8,175 nucleotides of DNA from an uncultured Lachnospiraceae bacterium (GTDB taxonomy: Bacteria; Bacillota; Clostridia; Lachnospirales; Lachnospiraceae): the NCBI GenBank assembly GCA_905236365.1, contig CAJOPP010000400.1, positions 1 through 8,175 of the forward strand, in the 5' to 3' direction. The position numbers and the translations under genes are program-made. Positions 1 through 5,281 of the stretch are shown piece after piece; position 1 is the first letter of the stretch; each line of letters starts with the position of its first letter. The notes below the pieces were generated by a model. It saw nothing but the letters and a program-made list of their open reading frames with translations. It was not told where the DNA came from and did not search any database.

Positions 1-84
1 AGCTTAGTTCGAAGGTATGCTTTAGCTCGTGCCCGGAATGGAAAACATATAACATATCCGGCAACGTCCGGCTTAAGTAAATGA
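1..84 (+). CDS. Possible C-terminal tail of an upstream gene, cut by the window edge
   Basis: Frame 1 is open from the first base to a TGA at 82-84 and encodes 27 residues with a basic, Arg/Lys-rich start (LVRRYALARARNGKHITYP). The other two forward frames close earlier, at 5 and 80. The composition is compatible with the end of a real protein, but the piece is too short to recognise and could be open by chance. If real, about 130 bases separate it from asnS. Confidence 0.25.
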   Translation, partial: SLVRRYALARARNGKHITYPATSGLSK

Positions 85-144
85 CATCGCTTCTGAACAG
101 TAACATAACCGGTAACAAATAACAGAATGTTACAAGCTTCCTAT

Positions 145-172
145 GGAACATTTTATGTAAATAGGGTATAGT
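145..172 (+). promoter_or_regulatory. Weak candidate asnS promoter
   Basis: TATAGT at 167-172 resembles a sigma-A -10 box and lies 40 bases before the asnS start codon. GGAACA at 145-150, 16 bases upstream, matches only the last half of a -35 consensus. TAATAT at 172-177 is an alternative -10. The placement leaves room for a short leader with the ribosome binding site at 197-203. I see no T-box leader in the preceding 212 bases: no antiterminator bulge sequence and no terminator hairpin with a T tract. Confidence 0.25.
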
Positions 173-212
173 AATATAAGATCAGCAAGATACGAAAGGA
201 AGGAACTTCATA

Positions 213-1604
213 ATGAATATTATCCAGATGAAAGAAATATTTAAAGAAAGTGCATCATATGCAGAGCAGGAAATAACAATATGCGGATGGGTAAAGAGCA
301 ACCGTAATTCCAAGACATTTGGGTTCATCACTTTAAATGACGGAACCTCATTTACACCGATTCAGATTGTTTATGACGAAAAACTGACGAATTTTACAGA
401 CATCAGTAAGATTAATGTGGGAGCAGCATTGATCGTAACCGGCGCTCTGGTTTTAACACCGGATGCAAAACAGCCATTTGAAATTCAGGCAACAGAGGTT
501 CTGATTGAAGGTAATTGTCCGAGTGATTATCCACTTCAGAAAAAGCGTCACAGCTTTGAATATCTGAGAACCATTTCTCATTTGCGGCCACGCACCAATA
601 CCTTTCAGGCGGTATTCCGGGTCCGCTCGCTCGCAGCTTATGCCATCCATCAATTTTTTCAGGAACAGAATTTTATTTATGTGCATACACCACTGATCAC
701 CGGAAGCGATTGTGAAGGAGCCGGGGAAATGTTTCAGGTAACAACACTGGACCTCACCAATCCTCCTCTTACCGACAAAGGCGAGATCAATTTCAAAGAA
801 GATTTTTTTGGTAAAATGACTTCGCTTACTGTCAGTGGACAGTTAAATGGTGAAACCTATGCGCAGGCGTTTCGTAATATTTACACTTTTGGTCCAACTT
901 TTCGTGCAGAAAATTCAAATACAACAAGACACGCTGCCGAATTTTGGATGATCGAACCTGAAATTGCTTTTGCCGACCTGGCAGATGACATGCAGCTTGC
1001 AGAGTCCATGCTAAAATACGTCATTTCTTATGTGTTAGAGCATGCATCGGAAGAAATGCAGTTTTTTAATAGTTTTGTAGACAAAGGGCTTTTGGAACGT
1101 CTGCATCATGTTGTGAACTCTGACTTTGGACATATTACTTATACAGAGGCGATTGACTTATTGGAACCACACAATGATCAATTTGAATACAAAGTAAGCT
1201 GGGGCTGTGATCTTCAGACAGAACATGAGCGGTATTTGACAGAAACAATTTTTAAGTGTCCTGTTTTCGTGACGGATTATCCGAAGGAAATTAAAGCCTT
1301 TTATATGAAGTTAAATGATGATAACAAGACCGTTGCCGCCATGGATTGTCTGGTTCCGGGAATCGGGGAAATTATAGGTGGAAGCCAAAGAGAAGATGAT
1401 TATGCCACGCTTCTTGCCCGAATGAAAGAATGCGGTTTAAAAGAAGAAGATTATCAATTCTACCTGGATCTTCGCAAATATGGTTCTACCCGTCACGCAG
1501 GCTTTGGACTCGGTTTTGAACGGCTTATTATGTATATTACCGGAATGAGCAATATCCGGGATGTCATTCCTTTCCCGAGAACGGTAAAAAACTGCGAATT
1601 ATAA
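213..1604 (+). CDS. asnS: Asparaginyl-tRNA synthetase (EC 6.1.1.22)
   Basis: This cytoplasmic class IIb aminoacyl-tRNA synthetase charges tRNA-Asn with asparagine using ATP. The 463 residues match the usual bacterial AsnRS length. Residues about 20-100 form the N-terminal OB-fold anticodon-binding domain (ITICGWVKSNRNSKTFGFI). The catalytic domain follows. Motif 1 is around 154-174 (FIYVHTPLITGSDCEGAGEMF region). Motif 2 is around 225-253, with TFRAEN carrying R231 and E233, followed by the TTRHAAEFWMIEPE stretch typical of AsnRS. Motif 3 is around 430-444 (GLGFERL, R437). The ATG at 213 is preceded by AGGAAGG at 197-203, 9 bases away, which supports this start. The EFWMIEPE and GSDCEGAGEMF motifs favour AsnRS over AspRS. 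The gene appears monocistronic, with candidate terminators directly downstream. No key residue is missing. Confidence 0.97.
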   Translation: MNIIQMKEIFKESASYAEQEITICGWVKSNRNSKTFGFITLNDGTSFTPIQIVYDEKLTNFTDISKINVGAALIVTGALVLTPDAKQPFEIQATEVLIEGNCPSDYPLQKKRHSFEYLRTISHLRPRTNTFQAVFRVRSLAAYAIHQFFQEQNFIYVHTPLITGSDCEGAGEMFQVTTLDLTNPPLTDKGEINFKEDFFGKMTSLTVSGQLNGETYAQAFRNIYTFGPTFRAENSNTTRHAAEFWMIEPEIAFADLADDMQLAESMLKYVISYVLEHASEEMQFFNSFVDKGLLERLHHVVNSDFGHITYTEAIDLLEPHNDQFEYKVSWGCDLQTEHERYLTETIFKCPVFVTDYPKEIKAFYMKLNDDNKTVAAMDCLVPGIGEIIGGSQREDDYATLLARMKECGLKEEDYQFYLDLRKYGSTRHAGFGLGFERLIMYITGMSNIRDVIPFPRTVKNCEL

Positions 1605-1637
1605 TCTGCTTGTGTTTCTATAGCAGATGCACCTTTT
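1604..1637 (+). terminator. Candidate weak terminator just after asnS
   Basis: ATCTGCT (1604-1610) and AGCAGAT (1622-1628) form a 7-bp stem with an 11-base loop, starting at the last base of the asnS stop codon. A CTTTTT run follows four bases after the stem. The stem is short and the T tract is offset, so termination here would be partial. Confidence 0.35.
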
Positions 1638-1706
1638 TCCAGTGAAGCCTCACACTACTAAAGACGCGTACTTCCTATTGCCACAATCCACGTTGTGATT
1701 ACTAAA

Positions 1707-1765
1707 ATCCCGGAACCCAATCATCCTTAAATGATTGAATTCCGGGATCTTCCTCTTTTTCCTTC
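1707..1765 (+). terminator. Strong hairpin, probable bidirectional terminator
   Basis: ATCCCGGAA (1707-1715) pairs perfectly with TTCCGGGAT (1740-1748). A 2x2 internal loop follows, and then CAATCAT (1718-1724) pairs with ATGATTG (1731-1737) around a 6-base loop. The downstream + strand is T-rich (CTTCCTCTTTTTCC). On the - strand the stem is followed by TTTTAG, so the same hairpin can end the convergent gene at 1900-2301. Confidence 0.75.
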
Positions 1766-1828
1766 TTTAATTAAACTTGAAAAAGCAATCTTAAATACTG
1801 TACGTACTTGTAAAACTGACTAATACTT

Positions 1829-1888
1829 TGTAAAAATAAATGCTTATCGTACAAGTTGATTCCTACAGATCATCCTGTGCTTCTCACA
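1829..1888. repeat. Diverged direct repeat, copy 1 (partner at about 2519-2583)
   Basis: The segment beginning GTAAAAATAAATGC and running to CTGTGCTTCTCAC aligns along about 60 bases with 2522-2583, with scattered, mostly transition differences and a few single-base indels. Both copies sit downstream, on the - strand, of protein-like sequence. Copy 1 begins only about 10 bases beyond the stop codon of the 1900-2301 gene. The pair suggests an old duplication. Confidence 0.6.
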
Positions 1889-1899
1889 TCATAATCAAT

Positions 1900-2301
1900 T
1901 TATTTTACCAACTGTATATCTGCTTTCTCTATTTGCTGCAACAAATTCGGATTTTTCTTTATCTCAGCTTTCACCTTCACATCCTTTAACACTTCACCTT
2001 TTATCTTATCAGCAGCGATCTTATCAATACCCCCTTTGTAAACAGGTCCAATAGTGTTTTTTCGTGGTGGAAGAATAATAGGATCATCATCAATAATAAT
2101 TATTATAATTTTTTTACCAATATCATATTTGAGTTGTAGCTTATTTTCAAACTTTGCATATCGTAGTACAGCAGGAGCAGGATTTATTTCTGCAGCCTGT
2201 ACTGACGAAATTGGAGCTCCTGCTAACAGGATACCTGCCAATAACAACGAAGTCCCCCGACTTAACATATTTCCTCTTTTTCCTTCTTTGTTTCTTCTCA
2301 T
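1900..2301 (-). CDS. Small secreted protein of unknown function with an Ile6-Asp3 tract
   Basis: I do not recognise the family of this 133-residue protein. Residues 1-37 form a classic Sec signal peptide: a basic start (MRRNKEGKRG), a hydrophobic core (LLLAGILLAGAPI) and a cleavage site near SVQA-AE. There is no Cys lipobox, so the mature protein of about 96 residues is probably released or held loosely outside the cell. It is Lys/Ile-rich and has no cysteine. Residues 65-73 are six Ile followed by three Asp, encoded by near-repetitive ATT/ATA and GAT codons. The tail from about 92 is charged and helix-like (KIAADKIKGEVLKDVKVKAEIKK). The start at 2301 is supported by AAGGAGG at 2309-2315, 7 bases upstream. 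An internal Met12 with a weaker GAGGAA site is an alternative and would keep the signal peptide. The gene converges on asnS and probably ends at the 1707-1748 hairpin. Confidence 0.75.
   Translation of the reverse strand: MRRNKEGKRGNMLSRGTSLLLAGILLAGAPISSVQAAEINPAPAVLRYAKFENKLQLKYDIGKKIIIIIIDDDPIILPPRKNTIGPVYKGGIDKIAADKIKGEVLKDVKVKAEIKKNPNLLQQIEKADIQLVK
2083..2109 (-). repeat. Trinucleotide-like tract encoding Ile6-Asp3
   Basis: On the coding strand the codons are ATT ATA ATA ATT ATT ATT followed by three GAT. The tract is low-complexity and in frame. Gain or loss of triplets would change the length of the Ile/Asp run without shifting the frame. Confidence 0.7.
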
Positions 2302-2480
2302 CTTTTTTCCTCCTTCTTATAACTTGAAAAGGTAATGTGTACAAATCAACTGAAAACAAGTACATTGATCCAATTAATCATCTACCATTCCTTACCCTTT
2401 CAATTACTGTGATTACCAACTTCCTTGTCTTATTTCAAATTCCCTATAACAAATTCAGAAGAATTTGATTCTCACGACAT

Positions 2481-2717
2481 TCACCAAATTGACACGCGCG
2501 CTTGTCCGTCCGGATCATAGTTCGTAAAAATAAATGCCTTACCATACAAAATGATTTCTACGGATTATTCTGTGCTGTGCTCCACACCCCTAAACCCTTC
2601 CCCTTTTATATTTCCGTTCAGCTTAACCCAACTCATGTTCATCAGAGACATGCAGTACATCCGCAGTACATCCATATCACTCATTACTTCCGTATTAACA
2701 CGATAAGTAGTAAATGA
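2481..2717 (-). pseudogene. Possible gene relic with one internal stop
   Basis: Between two stops the - strand frame runs 79 codons and is broken only by a TAA at 2565-2567. Before that stop it reads MSDMDVLRMYCMSLMNMSWV and continues to GVEHSTE. After it come SVEIILYGKAFIFTNYDPDG and QARVSIW. The composition looks protein-like rather than random, but I do not recognise a family. The first in-frame ATG (2684) has only a poor ribosome site. The distal part overlaps the diverged direct repeat shared with 1829-1888, and the internal stop is also present at the aligned position of that copy. Alternatives are a pure noncoding repeat or chance. Confidence 0.25.
2519..2583. repeat. Diverged direct repeat, copy 2 (partner at about 1829-1888)
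   Basis: This copy shares GTAAAAATAAATGC at one end and CTGTGCT near the other, with intermediate matches such as TACAAA/G, TGATT and CTAC, to the segment about 690 bases upstream. An extra C after AAATGC and small indels near the end distinguish it from copy 1. Confidence 0.6.
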
Positions 2718-2794
2718 TCATTTGCACCAAAGTCATTAGGAAGTTGACACTCAATATACATCAAATATTTTAAAAATGCCATACAAAAATGGTA

Positions 2795-2840
2795 ATTTTT
2801 GCAAAAGTATCCATTGGATAATGTGCACATTGCACATTAT
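2795..2840. repeat. Two overlapping palindromes, including copy 1 of a 26-base repeat
   Basis: Bases 2795-2820 match 3712-3737 at 24 of 26 positions (core TTGCAAAAGTATCCA, then TGGATA). Inside it, TATCCA and TGGATA are inverted arms around one base (2808-2820). Overlapping it is a perfect 10-bp inverted repeat, ATAATGTGCA (2818-2827) and TGCACATTAT (2831-2840), with a 3-base centre. No T tract follows on either strand, so it looks more like a protein-binding site or a recombination site than a terminator. A short - strand frame (2830-2684, 48 codons) crosses it without a ribosome site. Confidence 0.6.
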
Positions 2841-2928
2841 ATATTAGTTTATCAAAACATTTTCTGTATATTATATACAACATAGTAATAATAACAACGT
2901 TTTTTATTTCATATGCATTTCTACTCAG

Positions 2929-3018
2929 TCAGGCTGAACGTTTCAGTAAAACCACAAGACGAGAATCGTGTTCAGCAATGGCATCCACGATTCTTATAGT
3001 CTTACTTCCACAGCCTGA
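2929..3018. repeat. Three-tier nested inverted repeat overlapping an open - strand frame
   Basis: The outer arms are TCAGGCTG (2929-2936) and CAGCCTGA (3011-3018). The middle arms are AAGAC (2956-2960) and GTCTT (2999-3003). The inner arms are AGAATCGTG (2962-2970) and CACGATTCT (2986-2994), around a 15-base loop. All three tiers are collinear, so the 90 bases could fold as one long interrupted hairpin. The same bases lie in a - strand frame from 3066 to a TGA at 2929 that reads protein-like sequence (SGCGSKTIRIVDAIAEHDSR) but has no start codon or ribosome site. It may be a MITE-like element, a structured RNA, or the end of a decayed gene. Confidence 0.55.
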
Positions 3019-3599
3019 ATTTGTTCCAATCCTGATTGTATGTGCATGCTGCTTGACGAATATACTTTATGAAGCATAGTTTTAACCTCAACATCATTAC
3101 ATATTTATAGGAAGAAAACGCATCACTCCATATAAAACACTCTCATATAATCACATTATTCAAATCGAATATAGATCAATAAAAATCAACCATTTCAGAG
3201 TTTACAAGATTTTTTCTTTATTCAAAAAGATAACGATGTTCTATCGCAATCCTTCTATCACATTTTTCAAATCTTTAAAGAATAAGACCATCTCGTTAAA
3301 ATAATGCGATTATAATTTCTATTTACAGATATTCCCATCTGCCTTCCAAAACAGAAAAAGCATCTACAAATATTTTCTATTTATAGACACTTTAACATTT
3401 AAGAATACAATTCTGAGACGCTCCAGGTGCTCAGCAGAGACTTCCTGAATTCTCATCTTATCATTTCGTGAAATACCTATCATGTCTCCCCGACCTCATG
3501 TTCCAGTTCCACTACGCCTATCATCCGTTTCAGTCAGTTCCGGTCCAGGTCAAAGTCGGCATTCACCAAATGTCATTTACAAAGTTTAATATAAATAGT

Positions 3600-3663
3600 A
3601 TAACCCAACCGAATTACCCACATGTTTCCTCCATGAAACACATGATTAATTCAATTGGGTTAT
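3600..3663. repeat. Nested inverted repeat flanked by a 9-base direct repeat
   Basis: ATAACCCAA (3600-3608) pairs with TTGGGTTAT (3655-3663), a 2x2 mismatch follows, and GAATTA (3611-3616) pairs with TAATTC (3647-3652). The interior holds GTTTC/GAAAC. TAGTATAAC occurs at 3596-3604, overlapping the left arm, and again at 3669-3677 just beyond the right arm. No T tract follows on either strand. A small decayed mobile element or a structured leader are both possible. Confidence 0.5.
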
Positions 3664-3711
3664 GTGCTTAGTATAACTTCTATTCATGCAAATGTCAAAG
3701 AAAATTGGCCC

Positions 3712-3738
3712 ATTTGTGCAAAAGTATCCAATGGATAC
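3712..3738. repeat. Copy 2 of the 26-base repeat with a 7-bp-arm palindrome
   Basis: Bases 3712-3737 match 2795-2820 with two differences. Here the palindrome extends to GTATCCA (3724-3730) and TGGATAC (3732-3738) around a single A. The adjacent TGTGCAAAAG (3715-3724) is also repeated in inverted form as CTTTTGCACA at 3792-3801. The symmetry and duplication suggest a binding site or the edge of a duplicated segment. Confidence 0.55.
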
Positions 3739-3833
3739 CATAAAATCGTTCACTTTCTCACAAAGTTCCAAGCAATTCACAAAATCCGAATCTTTTGCAC
3801 ACAAAAAACTACTTTTTTTACAATCTATTATTT

Positions 3834-3884
3834 GCAAAAAATACACGATAGATTAAGAAAGAATTCTACAATCTATCGTGTATT
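3834..3884 (-). terminator. Probable terminator for the CAP-protein transcript
   Basis: AATACACGATAGATT (3840-3854) and AATCTATCGTGTATT (3870-3884) are perfect 15-bp arms around a 15-base loop. On the - strand the stem runs directly into a T tract (TATTTTTTGC), the right geometry for Rho-independent termination. On the + strand the stem is followed by CTCTTTT, so weak bidirectional use is possible. It lies about 180 bases downstream of the CAP gene stop. The stem is AT-rich, which lowers its expected strength. Confidence 0.6.
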
Positions 3885-3952
3885 CTCTTTTCAATCGGTT
3901 AACTCCATCATTTTTCCACTGGGCAATTGCAGTTTCTTTTATTAAAACATTA

Positions 3953-4080
3953 ATTCACATATCATGATATTCAAGACTCGCTCGCGAGTCTTGGCGCGGG
4001 ATTTGCGTCAGCTATGCTGACATATTTCATATGCAAATCCCTGCACATCCTCGCGGAGCGTATATCTCTAATATGTGAAT
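3953..4080. repeat. Nested inverted-repeat element overlapping the 3' end of the CAP gene
   Basis: The outer arms are ATTCACATAT (3953-3962) and ATATGTGAAT (4071-4080). The right arm is also the last three sense codons (Phe-Thr-Tyr) plus one base of the CAP gene. Inside, AAGACTCGC (3973-3981) and GCGAGTCTT (3984-3992) form a near-perfect palindrome. GGGATTTGC (3998-4006) pairs with GCAAATCCC (4033-4041), enclosing GTCAGC-TAT-GCTGAC (4007-4021). CGCTCGCGAG on the left can instead pair with CTCGCGGAGCG at 4050-4060, so two folds compete. The block is GC-richer than its surroundings. No T tract adjoins it. It resembles a dispersed intergenic repeat or a structured 3' UTR; I cannot assign a known RNA family. 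Confidence 0.65.
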
Positions 4081-5090
4081 AACTGTGACCAGTACTGTCT
4101 TCCTGAAGCATCCTGATAATGACCAACTCCAATCTTGGTAAATCTGGCATTCAGAATGTTGGCTCTGTGTCCATCACTATTCATCCATGCCTGCATAACT
4201 TCCTCAGGTGATCTCTGTCCCCATGCTATATTCTCGCCAGCTCCTGTGAACCGGATTCCATTATCTGTCAAAACAGAACTAAATGATCTTCCATCCGGTC
4301 TGGTATGAGAGAAAGATGTTTGAATTTCCTTCACACGTATTCCAGCTGCTTTTGTCACTTCGTTATCTAATCTCAGAGCATGAATACCAACTTTTGCACG
4401 TTCTGCATTTACCAGCTCTACAATTCTCTCTGCATATGATAATGCCTCTTTTTCAATCACCGTCTGACTCTCTTCCGTTGTCTGATTCTCTGTTGACTGA
4501 TTTGCATTTGGCAGATTTTGTTCTGTCGTTTTCTCTACCTCTGTCGTTGACTCAGTAACCCCGGTTTCCGTAGTAGCAGTTGTTTCTTCAACATCCTTCG
4601 CTGTCGTATCAGTCTGTTTTGTGTTATTGCAATTTGGCAAAACAATACTATACTGAAAATTCTTTCCACTTATGTTCTTTATCACATTATAATTTGTAGA
4701 CGGACAATCACTATTTCTTCCAACCTTAACCTGATTACAATTAGATGATGCATTATTTGAGCAGTTCGTGTCCTCCTTTCCCTTCACCTGATCACAATTG
4801 GGCAATGTATTATTTGAACAGTTTGTATCTGCCTCACCCTTCACCCGATTACAATCAGGAACAACCATCGACACTCCATTGACACAATTCCCATTCTGCA
4901 ATTGGTTACACAAGTCTTCCAGTACACCATTTACATCCGGCAGCCCTGTCCTCTGCACATTTGCTATGTTACAATTCTTTGACTGCAAAATCTCATTTAA
5001 GCTGCACGGTGCTGCTGCCTGCACATGAAATGATGTACCACCGGCAAGACCAATCACCAATGCTAATGCTAATACTGACTGTTTCTTCAT
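4068..5090 (-). CDS. Secreted CAP-domain (SCP/PR1, YkwD-like) protein with a Cys-repeat N-terminal half
   Basis: This 340-residue protein is predicted to be exported. Residues 1-26 are a Sec signal peptide (MKKQSVLALALVIGLAGGTS, cleavage near VQA-AA). Residues 27-155 hold eleven cysteines (29, 40, 61, 69, 80, 91, 99, 110, 118, 129, 154). From 78 to 134 there are three 19-residue repeats with Cys at fixed places (pattern NCxQVKGxxDTNCSNN). Residues about 156-212 are a Thr/Glu-rich linker, probably extended. Residues about 218-340 are the CAP domain: VELVNAERAKVGIHAL, then SFSHTRPDGRSF (H262), GAGENIAWG (E286), WMNSDGHRANILN (H308) and a WSQLFTY end. H262, E286 and H308 fit the CAP cavity residues. 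Bacterial CAP proteins are often linked to the envelope or spores, but their activity is mostly undefined. The start at 5090 has AGGAGG at 5100-5105, 9 bases upstream. There is no LPXTG or membrane anchor. Confidence 0.92.
   Translation of the reverse strand: MKKQSVLALALVIGLAGGTSFHVQAAAPCSLNEILQSKNCNIANVQRTGLPDVNGVLEDLCNQLQNGNCVNGVSMVVPDCNRVKGEADTNCSNNTLPNCDQVKGKEDTNCSNNASSNCNQVKVGRNSDCPSTNYNVIKNISGKNFQYSIVLPNCNNTKQTDTTAKDVEETTATTETGVTESTTEVEKTTEQNLPNANQSTENQTTEESQTVIEKEALSYAERIVELVNAERAKVGIHALRLDNEVTKAAGIRVKEIQTSFSHTRPDGRSFSSVLTDNGIRFTGAGENIAWGQRSPEEVMQAWMNSDGHRANILNARFTKIGVGHYQDASGRQYWSQLFTY
4689..4859 (-). repeat. Three tandem 57-bp repeats encoding a 19-residue Cys module
   Basis: Codons 78-96, 97-115 and 116-134 of the CAP protein align. 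Cys recurs at 80/99/118 and 91/110/129, exactly 19 residues apart. The first two units share VKG, DTNCSNN and the DNA around them closely; the third has diverged (VKVGRNSDCPS). A LPNCNN stretch at 151-156 may be a remnant fourth unit. Confidence 0.8.
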
Positions 5091-5127
5091 AACTTATGAC
5101 CTCCTGTTCTCTCTGAACAAATACATA

Positions 5128-5147
5128 TTGTTACAACTTTGTTACAA
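5128..5147 (-). promoter_or_regulatory. WalR (YycF)-type box upstream of the CAP gene
   Basis: On the - strand the sequence reads TGTAAC-AAAGT-TGTAAC, an exact match to the WalR consensus TGTWAH-N5-TGTWAH described in Bacillus subtilis. Seen symmetrically, it is two copies of the palindrome TTGTTACAA (5128-5136 and 5139-5147) 11 bp apart, one helical turn. It ends about 40 bases upstream of the CAP start codon, where a promoter-proximal activator or repressor would bind. I cannot place a convincing -35/-10 pair; TGTATT just downstream is a poor -10. WalR control is inferred from sequence alone. Confidence 0.55.
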
Positions 5148-5281
5148 GACAACTTTAACATAGGTCATGAGAAAATAATACCGGTAATACCTGCCAATTG
5201 ACTACATATGGAAACTCATACCATCTTACATCCCTCTATGGTTTCGATTTGCTGATAAACTATTTGTAATTTTATCTCCGT

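Larger units (their letters stand above)
1605..1899. other. Convergent intergenic region between asnS and the small secreted protein gene
   Basis: These 295 bases hold no gene that I can support. They contain two hairpins (1604-1628 and 1707-1748) and one copy of a diverged direct repeat (about 1829-1888). The flanking genes converge here, so terminators on both strands are expected. Confidence 0.7.
2302..4067. other. Long gene-poor region rich in inverted repeats and decayed frames
   Basis: About 1.77 kb lies between two - strand genes for secreted proteins, and I find no ORF here with both a good ribosome site and recognisable content. It holds an interrupted frame with protein-like sequence (2481-2717), a palindrome cluster (2795-2840), a nested inverted repeat (2929-3018), a second nested inverted repeat (3600-3663), a second copy of a 26-base repeat (3712-3737), a 15-bp-arm hairpin (3840-3884), and a structured element touching the CAP gene (from 3953). 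The stretches 3067-3363 and 3484-3595 show nothing that I can name. Confidence 0.6.

Noticed and set aside
85..212. T-box riboswitch controlling asnS
   Set aside because: No T-box antiterminator sequence, no specifier-loop hairpin and no leader terminator with a T tract can be seen.
3364..3483. 39-residue - strand ORF (MIGISRNDKMRIQEVS...)
   Set aside because: A GAGG lies near the start, but there is no recognisable content, conservation cannot be judged, and the frame is short. Not enough to call a gene.
3468..3671. 67-codon + strand frame
   Set aside because: GTG start, no ribosome site, and overlap with a nested inverted repeat.
2808..3738. CRISPR array from the repeated palindromic 26-mers
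   Set aside because: There are only two copies 917 bp apart, without regular spacers and without cas genes.
3646..3846. 66-codon - strand frame with several Cys
   Set aside because: Its GTG start lies inside the 3840-3884 hairpin arm with no ribosome site, and its end runs into the 3600-3663 inverted repeat. It is more likely chance or relic than a gene.
3655..3945. 96-codon + strand frame
   Set aside because: It starts at TTG without a ribosome site, passes through a probable terminator, and has a composition typical of AT-rich noncoding DNA.
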